NCBI RefSeq assembly: GCF_012927245.1
Contig: NZ_JABBGE010000011.1
Coordinates: 1-64,000 of the forward strand
Source of the DNA: Streptomyces sp. R302
GTDB taxonomy: Bacteria > Actinomycetota > Actinomycetes > Streptomycetales > Streptomycetaceae
Direction: 5' to 3'
DNA length: 64,000 nt
The position numbers and the translations under genes are program-made. The notes beneath the pieces were generated by a model. The model searched no databases and was not told the DNA's origin. It saw only the letters and a program-made list of their open reading frames with translations. Of this stretch, positions 58,701 through 64,000 are shown one piece after another (the stretch's first letter is position 1; the number at the start of each line of letters is the position of its first letter).

Positions 58701-58981
58701 GTGGAGCCCCAGTGGGTGAGCTGGCGGGCGTGGCCGCCGTCGACCGGCACGAGGTGGATCTCGGGGTCGAGGCTGCGCCAGTTCGTGTAGGTGATGTGGC
58801 GGCCGTCGGGGGAGAAGCGGGGGTGCCCGGCCCGGGTGCGGTCGACCGTGAGCCGCCAGGCGCGGCCGGGGCGATGGCCCTCGGGCACGAGCGGGGCGAT
58901 CCAGAGGTCGTCCTCGGCCGTGAAGCACAGCAGGTCGTCGTGGAGGTGCGGGAAGCGGAGGTAGGCCACGTCGTCACTCAC
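55676..58981 (-). CDS. Tricorn-type S41 protease
   Basis: A 1101-residue cytoplasmic protease. The N-terminal 600 residues are beta-propeller repeats with SPDG motifs (RFSPDGRHITYTNW, AFSPDGAWLTWSH). A PDZ-like domain and the S41 core follow. Catalytic elements match archaeal Tricorn: GTSHAYVTP (Ser-His), DEATSSDGDM (nucleophile Ser) and NHGVEPDLAV (Glu). RGNAGGHISELVVE is also conserved. It degrades peptides released by the proteasome or other proteases. The start is GTG at 58981; a divergent TetR/MMPL locus lies upstream. Confidence 0.92.
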   Translation of the reverse strand: MSDDVAYLRFPHLHDDLLCFTAEDDLWIAPLVPEGHRPGRAWRLTVDRTRAGHPRFSPDGRHITYTNWRSLDPEIHLVPVDGGHARQLTHWGSTDTRVCGWSPPDKDGRSDILAVSSQGQPFSYFSWAYTVATDGSPGSKMPWGPVSDIAVRDVDGERRTLLLTGTPPHEPAAWKRYRGGATGRLWLHGERLLPDLCGHLADPMFVAAPPGEDGYRIAFLSDHEGIGNLYSCRPDGTDLRRHTDHADFYARHASSDGRRIVYQCAGELWIADDLGAGAEPRRLQVRLGGQRAGRRPYQVPAAQHVDALSVDETGRASAVGVRGSLYWLTHRDGPARAITDTPGVRVRLPEMLGSGGQIAYVTDAEGDDAVEIAYLPRASGDRPPRRLAAGELGRVEELVADPEGERLAIASNDGRLLLIDATEDSNGEVTELIRSVNGPVRDLAFSPDGAWLTWSHPGIGRSLRSIKLVRISGPGPRTVIDVTNGRFEDENPVFTSDGRYLAFLSWRGFDPVYDVHTGDLSFPLGCRPYLVPLSSATPSPFALLPDGRPAAGGLDPADDGADSGDGTVTVEIEGLPDRVTPFPVAASKYSALAPVTGGGLVWLRWPISGALGETFANPADTSGRPTLEHFSVTKARRTELARDLDWFAVSGDGTRLVVFDEGELRAVPATEAGDGDSTVYLDLRRILHDADPGAEWRQAYEEAGRIVRAYFWEPGMGGVDWDAILDQYRPLLERVASPDEFADLLREVMGELGTSHAYVTPARRNEGPPHYQRPQGLLGANLVPRDGGWVVKRILPGESSDSKARSPLAGTGIREGAALTHVDGRPVDPVAGPYPLLAGTGGTTVELTFTPAGGEGRSRRVAVVPLIDERPLRYQDWVAKRRAVVRELSGGRCGYLHIPDMGGSGWAQFNRDLRMEVSRPALIVDVRGNAGGHISELVVETLTRKIIGWDLTRNAQPVSYASNAPRGPVVALADEATSSDGDMITAAFKLLGLGPVVGQRTWGGVVGMTGRHKLGDGTRITVPMNAAWFSDWGWSVENHGVEPDLAVLRTPLDWAEGRHAQLDDAVHRALALLEAAPASSPPGYESVPDRSRPKLPPRSSS

Positions 58982-59063
58982 CCGTTCATGCTTTCCGTGC
59001 GGACGGGGTGCGGCAACCTGTGGACGCGAACCTGTGGATGACCGCGTGTGTCCCAGGCCACGT

Positions 59064-59133
59064 ACGAAACGGTTTCGTTTCGCTGCGGGTGGGGGTACCT
59101 TCGTACCGTACGAAGAGTACGAAACCGTTTCGT
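59064..59133. promoter_or_regulatory. TetR operator set upstream of tetR/MMPL
   Basis: ACGAAACGGTTTCGT (59064-59078) and ACGAAACCGTTTCGT (59119-59133) are exact reverse complements of each other, both 15-bp near-palindromes, 55 bp apart. Between them lies another perfect palindrome, CTTCGTACCGTACGAAG (59099-59115). The second copy ends 7 bp before the GGAGG ribosome site of tetR. They are strong candidates for autorepression and control of the MMPL gene, possibly by DNA looping or a shared dimer-of-dimers. Confidence 0.7.
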
Positions 59134-59151
59134 TCGGTCCGGAGGTATGGC

Positions 59152-59724
59152 ATGGCCCGCAGCAGACTCACCCCCGAGCGGGAGTCCGAGCTGTACGCGG
59201 CCGTGCTCGACCTCCTCCGCGAGGTCGGCTACGACGCCCTCACCATGGACGCCGTCGCCGCCCGCACCCACTCCAGCAAGGCCACCCTCTACCGCCAGTG
59301 GGGGAGCAAGCCGGAGCTGGTCGCCCGGGCCCTGCGCCACAACAAGCCCGTCAGCCTCACCGAGATCGACACCGGCTCGCTGCGGGGCGACTTCCAGGCC
59401 CTCATGGCGCTCACCGACGACTGTCAGATGGAGAAGGACACCGCGCTGATGCGGGGTCTGGCCCATGCCGTCCACGACAACCCGGACCTGCACCGGGCCC
59501 TGCGCGAGCTGCTCATCGAACCCGAGCTGAACAGCTTCGACGAGGTCCTCGCCCGCGCGGTCCGACGGGGTGAGGTCGCCCCGGACAATCCGGCGCTCAA
59601 GCTCGTCCCGCACATGCTGATCGGGGCGTTCGTCGCCCGCCCGCTGGTCGACGACCAGCCGGTCGACCACGCCTTCCTCAGCGCCTACGTCGACGCCGTC
59701 GTGCTCCCCTCACTCGGCGCCTGA
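59152..59724 (+). CDS. TetR-family repressor (with MMPL exporter)
   Basis: A 190-residue regulator. The HTH is LTMDAVAARTHSSKATLYRQW (about 30-50), with a helical ligand-binding C-terminus. GGAGG (59141-59145) fixes the ATG at 59152; the longer open frame before it covers the operators and is not coding. It is followed 116 bp later by the MMPL transporter, which it presumably represses. Confidence 0.88.
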   Translation: MARSRLTPERESELYAAVLDLLREVGYDALTMDAVAARTHSSKATLYRQWGSKPELVARALRHNKPVSLTEIDTGSLRGDFQALMALTDDCQMEKDTALMRGLAHAVHDNPDLHRALRELLIEPELNSFDEVLARAVRRGEVAPDNPALKLVPHMLIGAFVARPLVDDQPVDHAFLSAYVDAVVLPSLGA

Positions 59725-59840
59725 CCCCCCGTACGACCCGTACGACCCGTAAGTCCCCTGCTCCACCTGACTGCGCACCGCTCACGCCGTCGGGCCGGCT
59801 CCCCATGCCCTGTCCCGCCCCACAATGGGAGTACGCACCC

Positions 59841-62000
59841 GTGGCCACCTTCCTGTACAAGCTGGGCCGCACCGCCTTCCGGCGCCGACGGCTCGTCGCC
59901 CTCCTCTGGGTGGCGCTCCTCGCGCTCGCCGGAGTCGGCGCCGCCACCGCGCCCGCCGCGACCTCCAGCTCCTTCTCCATCCCCGGCACCGAGGCCCAGC
60001 GCGCCTTCGACCTGCTCGAAGAGCGCTTCCCCGGCGCCGGCGCCGACGGCGCCACCGCCCGGGTCGTCTTCAAGGCCCCCGACGGCGCGAAGATGACCGA
60101 CGCGGCTTCCAAGGCCGTCGTCGAGGAGACCGTCTCCGCGCTGAAGTCCGGCTCGGACCAGATCGTCTCCGTCACCGACCCGTACACGGCGCAGGCCGTC
60201 TCCCGGGACGGCTCCACCGCCTACGTCTCCGTCGCCTACAAGGTGAACGCGATGGAGCTGACCGACGAGACCCGTGAGGCCCTCAAGCAGGCCGGTCACG
60301 CGGCCCAGGGCAAGGGCCTGACCGTCGAGCTCGGCGGCGACGCCCTCCAGTCCATGCCCGAGACCGGCGCCGGCGAGATCGTCGGCGTGGTCATCGCCGG
60401 CATCGTCCTCGTCATCACCTTCGGCTCGCTCGTCGCGGCCGGACTGCCGCTGCTGACCGCGATCATCGGCGTCGGCATCGGCGTCTCCACGATCACCGCG
60501 CTCGCCAACGTCCTGGACCTCGGCTCCACGACCTCCACGCTCGCGATGATGATCGGCCTCGCCGTCGGCATCGACTACGCCCTCTTCATCGTCTCCCGCT
60601 ACCGCTCCGAGCTGGCCGACGGGCGCAGCGGGGAGGAGGCCGCGGGCCGCGCCACCGGCACCGCCGGATCGGCCGTCGTCTTCGCCGGACTCACCGTCGT
60701 CATCGCCCTCGTCGGCCTCGCCGTCGTCAACATCCCGATGCTGACGAAGATGGGCTTCGCCGCCGCCGGCACCGTCGTCATCGCCGTCCTGATCGCCCTC
60801 ACCCTGATTCCGGCGCTGCTCGGCTTCGCCGGCGACAAGGTGATCGGCCGCAAGCAGCGCAAGGGCACCGCCGACCCGGAGAAGGCCGCCAAGCCGAACG
60901 CCGGCACCCGCTGGGCCCGCTTCGTCATCCGCCGCCCGCTCTTCGTGCTCCTCGCCGGTGTCATCGGCCTCGGCGCCATCGCGATCCCGGCCGCCTCCCT
61001 GGAGATGGGCCTCCCGGACGACGGCGTGAAGCCGGTCTCCGCGACCGAGCGCCGCGCCTACGACCTGCTCTCCGACGGCTTCGGCCCCGGCTTCAACGGC
61101 CCGCTGCTCGTCGTCGTCGACGGCGACAGGGCCACCGCCGACCGGACCGTCTCCACCATCAAGGGCCTCGACGGCATCGCCGCCGTCACCCCGGCCACCC
61201 CCAACAAGGCCGGCGACGCCGCCATGATCACGGTGATCCCGAAGGACCGCCCGTCCTCCGGCGCCACCGAGGCCCTCGTCCACGACATCCGGGACGCCAC
61301 CGGCGACGACGTCCTCGTCACCGGCGCCACCGCGATGAACATCGACTTCTCGCAGAAGATGAACGACGCCCTGGTGCCCTACCTGGCCCTCGTCGTCGGC
61401 CTCGCCTTCGTCCTGCTGACCGTGGTCTTCCGCTCGATCCTGGTGCCGCTCAAGGCCGCCCTGGGCTTCCTGCTCTCGGTGGTCGCCGCCCTCGGCGCCG
61501 TCGTCGCGGTCTTCCAGTGGGGCTGGCTGGGCAGCCTGTTCGGCGTCGAGCAGACCGGCCCGATCATGTCGATGATGCCGATCTTCATGGTGGGCGTGGT
61601 CTTCGGCCTCGCGATGGACTACGAGGTCTTCCTCGTCACCCGGATGCGCGAGGCGTACGTCCACGGCGAGCGGCCCGGCGAGGCGATCGTGACCGGCTTC
61701 CGGCACAGCGCCCGGGTGGTCACCGCCGCCGCGGTGATCATGATCGCGGTCTTCTCCGGCTTCATCGGGATGACCGACCAGATGATCAAGATGATCGGCT
61801 TCGGCCTCGCCGTCGCCGTCCTCTTCGACGCCTTCGTCGTCCGCATGGCGATCGTCCCGGCCGTCCTCGCGCTCCTCGGCCACAAGGCCTGGTGGCTGCC
61901 GAAGTGGCTGGACAGGGCGCTGCCCAACGTGGACGTGGAGGGCGAGGGGCTCGCCGCCCACGACGCCGGGACCGCGGTGAAGGACCTCGTGAAGGCCTGA
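59841..62000 (+). CDS. MMPL (RND-superfamily) transporter
   Basis: A 719-residue membrane protein with two halves, each a TM helix, a large extracytoplasmic domain (about 40-165 and 385-520) and five TM helices. MMPL motifs are GLAVGIDYALFIVSRYR and MDYEVFLVTRMREAY, containing the proton-relay Asp-Tyr pairs. It would export lipids or hydrophobic compounds. GTG at 59841 was chosen over an upstream ATG because the conserved N-terminus starts there and GGGAG precedes it. The CCCGTACGA sequence is tandemly repeated at 59728-59745 in the gap after tetR. Confidence 0.88.
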   Translation: MATFLYKLGRTAFRRRRLVALLWVALLALAGVGAATAPAATSSSFSIPGTEAQRAFDLLEERFPGAGADGATARVVFKAPDGAKMTDAASKAVVEETVSALKSGSDQIVSVTDPYTAQAVSRDGSTAYVSVAYKVNAMELTDETREALKQAGHAAQGKGLTVELGGDALQSMPETGAGEIVGVVIAGIVLVITFGSLVAAGLPLLTAIIGVGIGVSTITALANVLDLGSTTSTLAMMIGLAVGIDYALFIVSRYRSELADGRSGEEAAGRATGTAGSAVVFAGLTVVIALVGLAVVNIPMLTKMGFAAAGTVVIAVLIALTLIPALLGFAGDKVIGRKQRKGTADPEKAAKPNAGTRWARFVIRRPLFVLLAGVIGLGAIAIPAASLEMGLPDDGVKPVSATERRAYDLLSDGFGPGFNGPLLVVVDGDRATADRTVSTIKGLDGIAAVTPATPNKAGDAAMITVIPKDRPSSGATEALVHDIRDATGDDVLVTGATAMNIDFSQKMNDALVPYLALVVGLAFVLLTVVFRSILVPLKAALGFLLSVVAALGAVVAVFQWGWLGSLFGVEQTGPIMSMMPIFMVGVVFGLAMDYEVFLVTRMREAYVHGERPGEAIVTGFRHSARVVTAAAVIMIAVFSGFIGMTDQMIKMIGFGLAVAVLFDAFVVRMAIVPAVLALLGHKAWWLPKWLDRALPNVDVEGEGLAAHDAGTAVKDLVKA

Positions 62001-62096
62001 TCCGTCACTGGACCCCGGGGCCGCCCCTGAGCGGGGGGTGCGCCCCGGATCGCGCCGGGACCTGTGGGGACGGGGAGCCGACGCGGCCGTACGCCG

Positions 62097-62447
62097 TCAG
62101 CGTGTCGTGAGCGACGACGCGCCGGCGGCGTACGTGTGTTCCAGGAACCGGGTCAGGGCGGCGTTGTCGAACTGGACGACGGCGACCGCCTCCCGGCCGT
62201 GGAACTCGACCACCGTCTGCACCCGCCCGCACGGCCAGACCGCGATGTCGCCCCGGTGCGCGGGCTCGTGCAGCCCGTCCTCCAGGAGGGCGCGGGGGAA
62301 GGACCATTCGACCCCGCCGGGAAGCACGAAGCGGACGGTGGCGGGGGAGAAGCCGGGGTCGTAGCGGAGGGCGACCGGGACGGCCCGGGTGACCGGGCCG
62401 TCGTCGCTGATCAGGCGGCCTCGGGCGTGGTCCTCGACGGCGCGCAT
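62097..62447 (-). CDS. SsgA-like protein (SALP), sporulation/cell-division regulator
   Basis: A 116-residue protein of the actinomycete-only SsgA family: VPVALRYDPGFSPATVRFVL, VEWSFPRALLEDGLHEPA and GDIAVWPCGRVQTVVEF are the family's beta-barrel strands. SALPs such as SsgA/SsgB position FtsZ and control septation in sporulating hyphae (established); which paralogue this is cannot be told. Divergent from the ECF transporter genes. Confidence 0.87.
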   Translation of the reverse strand: MRAVEDHARGRLISDDGPVTRAVPVALRYDPGFSPATVRFVLPGGVEWSFPRALLEDGLHEPAHRGDIAVWPCGRVQTVVEFHGREAVAVVQFDNAALTRFLEHTYAAGASSLTTR

Positions 62448-62572
62448 GGAGTGGCTCCTCGGGTCGTGGTCGAGTGCGTTTTGTTGCTCAATGCCTGATT
62501 CTTCCCCCGTAGTCGCGTGGTCACTCGCGACGTGTCCGGCCTCACATCCGGTGTCTTGTCATCCCGGCGCTC

Positions 62573-62589
62573 TTGCAAGTCTTTTGCAG
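62573..62589 (+). promoter_or_regulatory. Nur-box-like site upstream of the ECF metal transporter
   Basis: TTGCAA-GTCTT-TTGCAG matches the Streptomyces Nur box (tTGCaa-N5-ttGCAA, established for the nickel-responsive Fur-family repressor) with one mismatch. It ends 20 bp before the CbiM GTG, where a repressor would block transcription. Confidence 0.65.
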
Positions 62590-62609
62590 CTGCGCTCATC
62601 ATTCGGTAC

Positions 62610-63656
62610 GTGCACGTACCTGACGGATTCATCAACGCCCCCGTTTCGGCCGCAGCCGGCGTCGTCGCCGCGGCGGCCGTCGCCGTGAGCCTGCGCGGCG
62701 CGAGGAAAGAGCTCGACGAGAAGGCCGCCCCGCTCGCGGGCCTCGTCGCGGCCTTCGTCTTCGCCGTCCAGATGCTCAACTTCCCCGTCGCGGCCGGAAC
62801 CAGCGGCCACCTCCTCGGCGGGGCGCTCGCCGCGATCCTCGTCGGGCCGTGGACCGGAGTCCTGTGCATCGCCGTCGTCCTGCTCATGCAGGGCGTCCTC
62901 TTCGCCGACGGCGGCCTCACCGCGCTCGGCGTCAACATCACCGTCATGGGCGTGGTGACCGTCGTCACCGCCCACGTCCTCTTCCGCGGCCTGCGGCTCG
63001 TGCTGCCCCGCACCCGGGGCGGCGTGACCGCCGCGACCTTCGTCGCCGCGCTCGTCTCCGTACCGGCCTCGGCCGCCGCCTTCACCCTGATCTACGCGAT
63101 CGGCGGCACCACCGACGTGCCGATCGGCAAGGTCCTCACCGCGATGCTCGGCGTCCACGTCCTCATCGGCGTCGGCGAGGCCGTCATCACCGCCCTCACC
63201 GTCGGCGCCGTCCTCGCCGTCCGCCCCGACCTCGTCCACGGCGCCCGCGGCCTGACCGCCCCGCTGAAGCTCCGCGTCGACGGCGAACTGGTCGACGCCG
63301 CGCCCGCAGGGCCGGCAGCCCCCGCCGCCTCGAAGAGCCCGAGGAAGGTCTGGATCGGCGGCCTCGTCACCGCCCTCGTCCTCGCCGGCGTCGTCTCCTT
63401 CTACGCCTCCGAAAGCCCCGACGGCCTGGAGAAGGTCGCCGCCGACCAGGGCATCGACGCCAAGGCCGAGGAGTACGAGCACGCCACCGCCGACTCCCCG
63501 CTCGCCGACTACGGCGTCGCGGGCGTCGACTCCGACCGGATCTCCGGCGGCCTCGCCGGCGTCATCGGCGTCGGCCTCACCCTCGCCGTCGGCACCGGCG
63601 CCTTCTGGGCCGCCCGCCGCCGGCGTACGGGGGACGCCGGCGGGGCCCGGGTCTGA
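62610..63656 (+). CDS. ECF transporter substrate-capture protein, CbiM/NikM with fused PDGLE (CbiN/NikN-like) domain
   Basis: A 348-residue membrane protein. It begins VHVPDGFINAPVSAAAG (the N-terminal metal-binding histidine in HVPDGF), with six or so helices and GGALAAILVGPWTGVL and GVNITVMGVV. From about residue 245 a linker and SESPDGLEKVAADQG introduce a PDGLE domain with a final TM helix, corresponding to the separate CbiN/NikN subunit. GTG at 62610 is chosen so that His is residue 2, as needed for metal coordination. The Nur-like box upstream favours nickel over cobalt; no cobalamin riboswitch is evident. Confidence 0.87.
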   Translation: MHVPDGFINAPVSAAAGVVAAAAVAVSLRGARKELDEKAAPLAGLVAAFVFAVQMLNFPVAAGTSGHLLGGALAAILVGPWTGVLCIAVVLLMQGVLFADGGLTALGVNITVMGVVTVVTAHVLFRGLRLVLPRTRGGVTAATFVAALVSVPASAAAFTLIYAIGGTTDVPIGKVLTAMLGVHVLIGVGEAVITALTVGAVLAVRPDLVHGARGLTAPLKLRVDGELVDAAPAGPAAPAASKSPRKVWIGGLVTALVLAGVVSFYASESPDGLEKVAADQGIDAKAEEYEHATADSPLADYGVAGVDSDRISGGLAGVIGVGLTLAVGTGAFWAARRRRTGDAGGARV

Positions 63657-63657
63657 C

Positions 63658-64000
63658 ATGGGAGCGGGCCACGCGCACCGGCTGTACCGGCGGGGGGACT
63701 CGCCGGTCCACGGCCTGCCCCCGCACACCAAGCTCGTCGCCGTCCTCGGCTTCGTCCTGGTCGTCGTCACCACGCCCCGCGAGGCCGTCTGGGCCTTCGC
63801 CTGCTACGCGGCCCTGCTCGGCGCGGTCGCCGCGCTCGCCCGCGTACCGGCCGGCTTCCTGCTCCGCCGGCTCGCGATCGAGATCCCCTTCGTCGCCTTC
63901 GCCGTGCTCATGCCCTTCGTGGTCCCCGGCGAGCAGACGACCGTCCTCGGCGTCTCCCTGAGCGTCCCCGGCCTCTGGGGCGCCTGGAACATCCTCGCCA
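63658..64000 (+). CDS. ECF transporter transmembrane (T) component CbiQ, N-terminal part
   Basis: 114 codons from the ATG at 63658 to the window edge. HRLYRRGDSPVHGLPPHTKL at the N-terminus followed by hydrophobic helices (LVAVLGFVLVVVTTP; CYAALLGAVAALARVPAGF) and LRRLAIEIPFVAFAVLMPF is typical of CbiQ/NikQ. It starts 1 bp after the CbiM stop. An ATPase gene (CbiO/NikO) would be expected just outside the window. Confidence 0.85.
   Translation, partial: MGAGHAHRLYRRGDSPVHGLPPHTKLVAVLGFVLVVVTTPREAVWAFACYAALLGAVAALARVPAGFLLRRLAIEIPFVAFAVLMPFVVPGEQTTVLGVSLSVPGLWGAWNILA

Noticed and set aside
54806-59041. Open frames of more than 1300 codons on the plus strand and in another minus frame across the Tricorn gene
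   Set aside because: They run opposite to or out of frame with a protein having intact propeller and S41 catalytic motifs. Their translations are Gly/Val/Ala/Asp- or Arg/Pro-rich low complexity, the usual antisense product of GC-rich codons.
62448-62609. Cobalamin riboswitch upstream of the CbiM-type gene
   Set aside because: The 162-bp region is too short and lacks a recognisable B12-box; a Nur-type operator explains it better.
1-64000. CRISPR arrays, intact insertion sequences, rRNA genes, biosynthetic megasynthases
   Set aside because: No regularly spaced direct repeats with unique spacers, no transposase with terminal repeats, no rRNA-like sequence and no PKS/NRPS modules were seen. The tandem repeat at 23147 has no spacers.

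Overview
The window is high-GC actinobacterial DNA and almost certainly comes from a Streptomyces chromosome. The evidence is the very GC-rich third codon positions, an HrdD-type principal-like sigma factor with a sigma-R promoter motif, an SsgA-like sporulation protein, a SepX/GlpR divisome protein, a DUF6227-type protein, a fruRKA operon, and many GTG/TTG starts with ATGA-type operon overlaps. Most of it reads as core chromosome. The tRNA-Ala locus is the one place that looks like an insertion hotspot.

Layout. 1-13.5 kb: regulator/effector pairs. These are an MFS pump beside an XRE regulator, an acyl-CoA ligase, a secreted M6-like metalloprotease, a TetR/MFS pair, a MarR/dioxygenase pair, a questin-oxidase-like protein, hrdD, and a WYL regulator/MFS pair. 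13.6-17.4 kb: the fructose operon (fruR-fruK-fruA) with a strong terminator. 17.4-23 kb: a secreted collagen-like protein divergent from a family-2 glycosyltransferase, a DUF6227-type protein, a P1 peptidase and an LtrA protein.

23-33.1 kb is the most unusual region, an apparent oxygen-limitation module. It contains narK, pyruvate formate-lyase and its radical-SAM activase, and then a tightly packed five-gene set. That set encodes a NarI-like cytochrome b, a Nap/Nas-type molybdopterin oxidoreductase, a 4x[4Fe-4S] electron-transfer subunit, a Tat-exported Rieske protein and a small membrane protein. A GGGACCTNNGGCCG element resembling DevR/DosR (OsdR) boxes lies upstream of both narK and pflB. 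narK has a 10-bp tandem repeat in its leader, and pflB is preceded by an overlapping 23-codon ORF.

33.1-46 kb: mscL, a SAF-domain protein, an FmdB zinc ribbon, an MFS transporter, a K+/H+ antiporter that seems to start at CTG, a penicillin-acylase-family protein, 5-formyl-THF cyclo-ligase, and then galU-glp(moeA)-moaC-mog-rimJ-sepX/glpR. This last run joins molybdenum-cofactor genes to the gephyrin-like cell-division pair Glp/GlpR. The Moco genes could supply the molybdoenzyme at 29 kb.

47.2-49.2 kb: tRNA-Ala(CGC), followed by a small variable-looking segment with a decayed reading frame, a triple-S1-domain protein and a DUF5958-type protein. 49.2-64 kb: a GNAT, exonuclease III, and a MerR regulator divergent from a Baeyer-Villiger-monooxygenase/hydrolase/SDR operon. 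These are followed by a CsbD-like protein, a GNAT overlapping a Tricorn protease tail-to-tail, a TetR/MMPL pair with two mirror-image operators, an SsgA-like protein, and an ECF metal transporter (CbiM-PDGLE fusion plus partial CbiQ) with a Nur-box-like sequence that suggests nickel.

All calls rest on reading the DNA and translations directly. No database search was run. Family names come from recognised motifs, and regulatory sites are motif matches that have not been tested.
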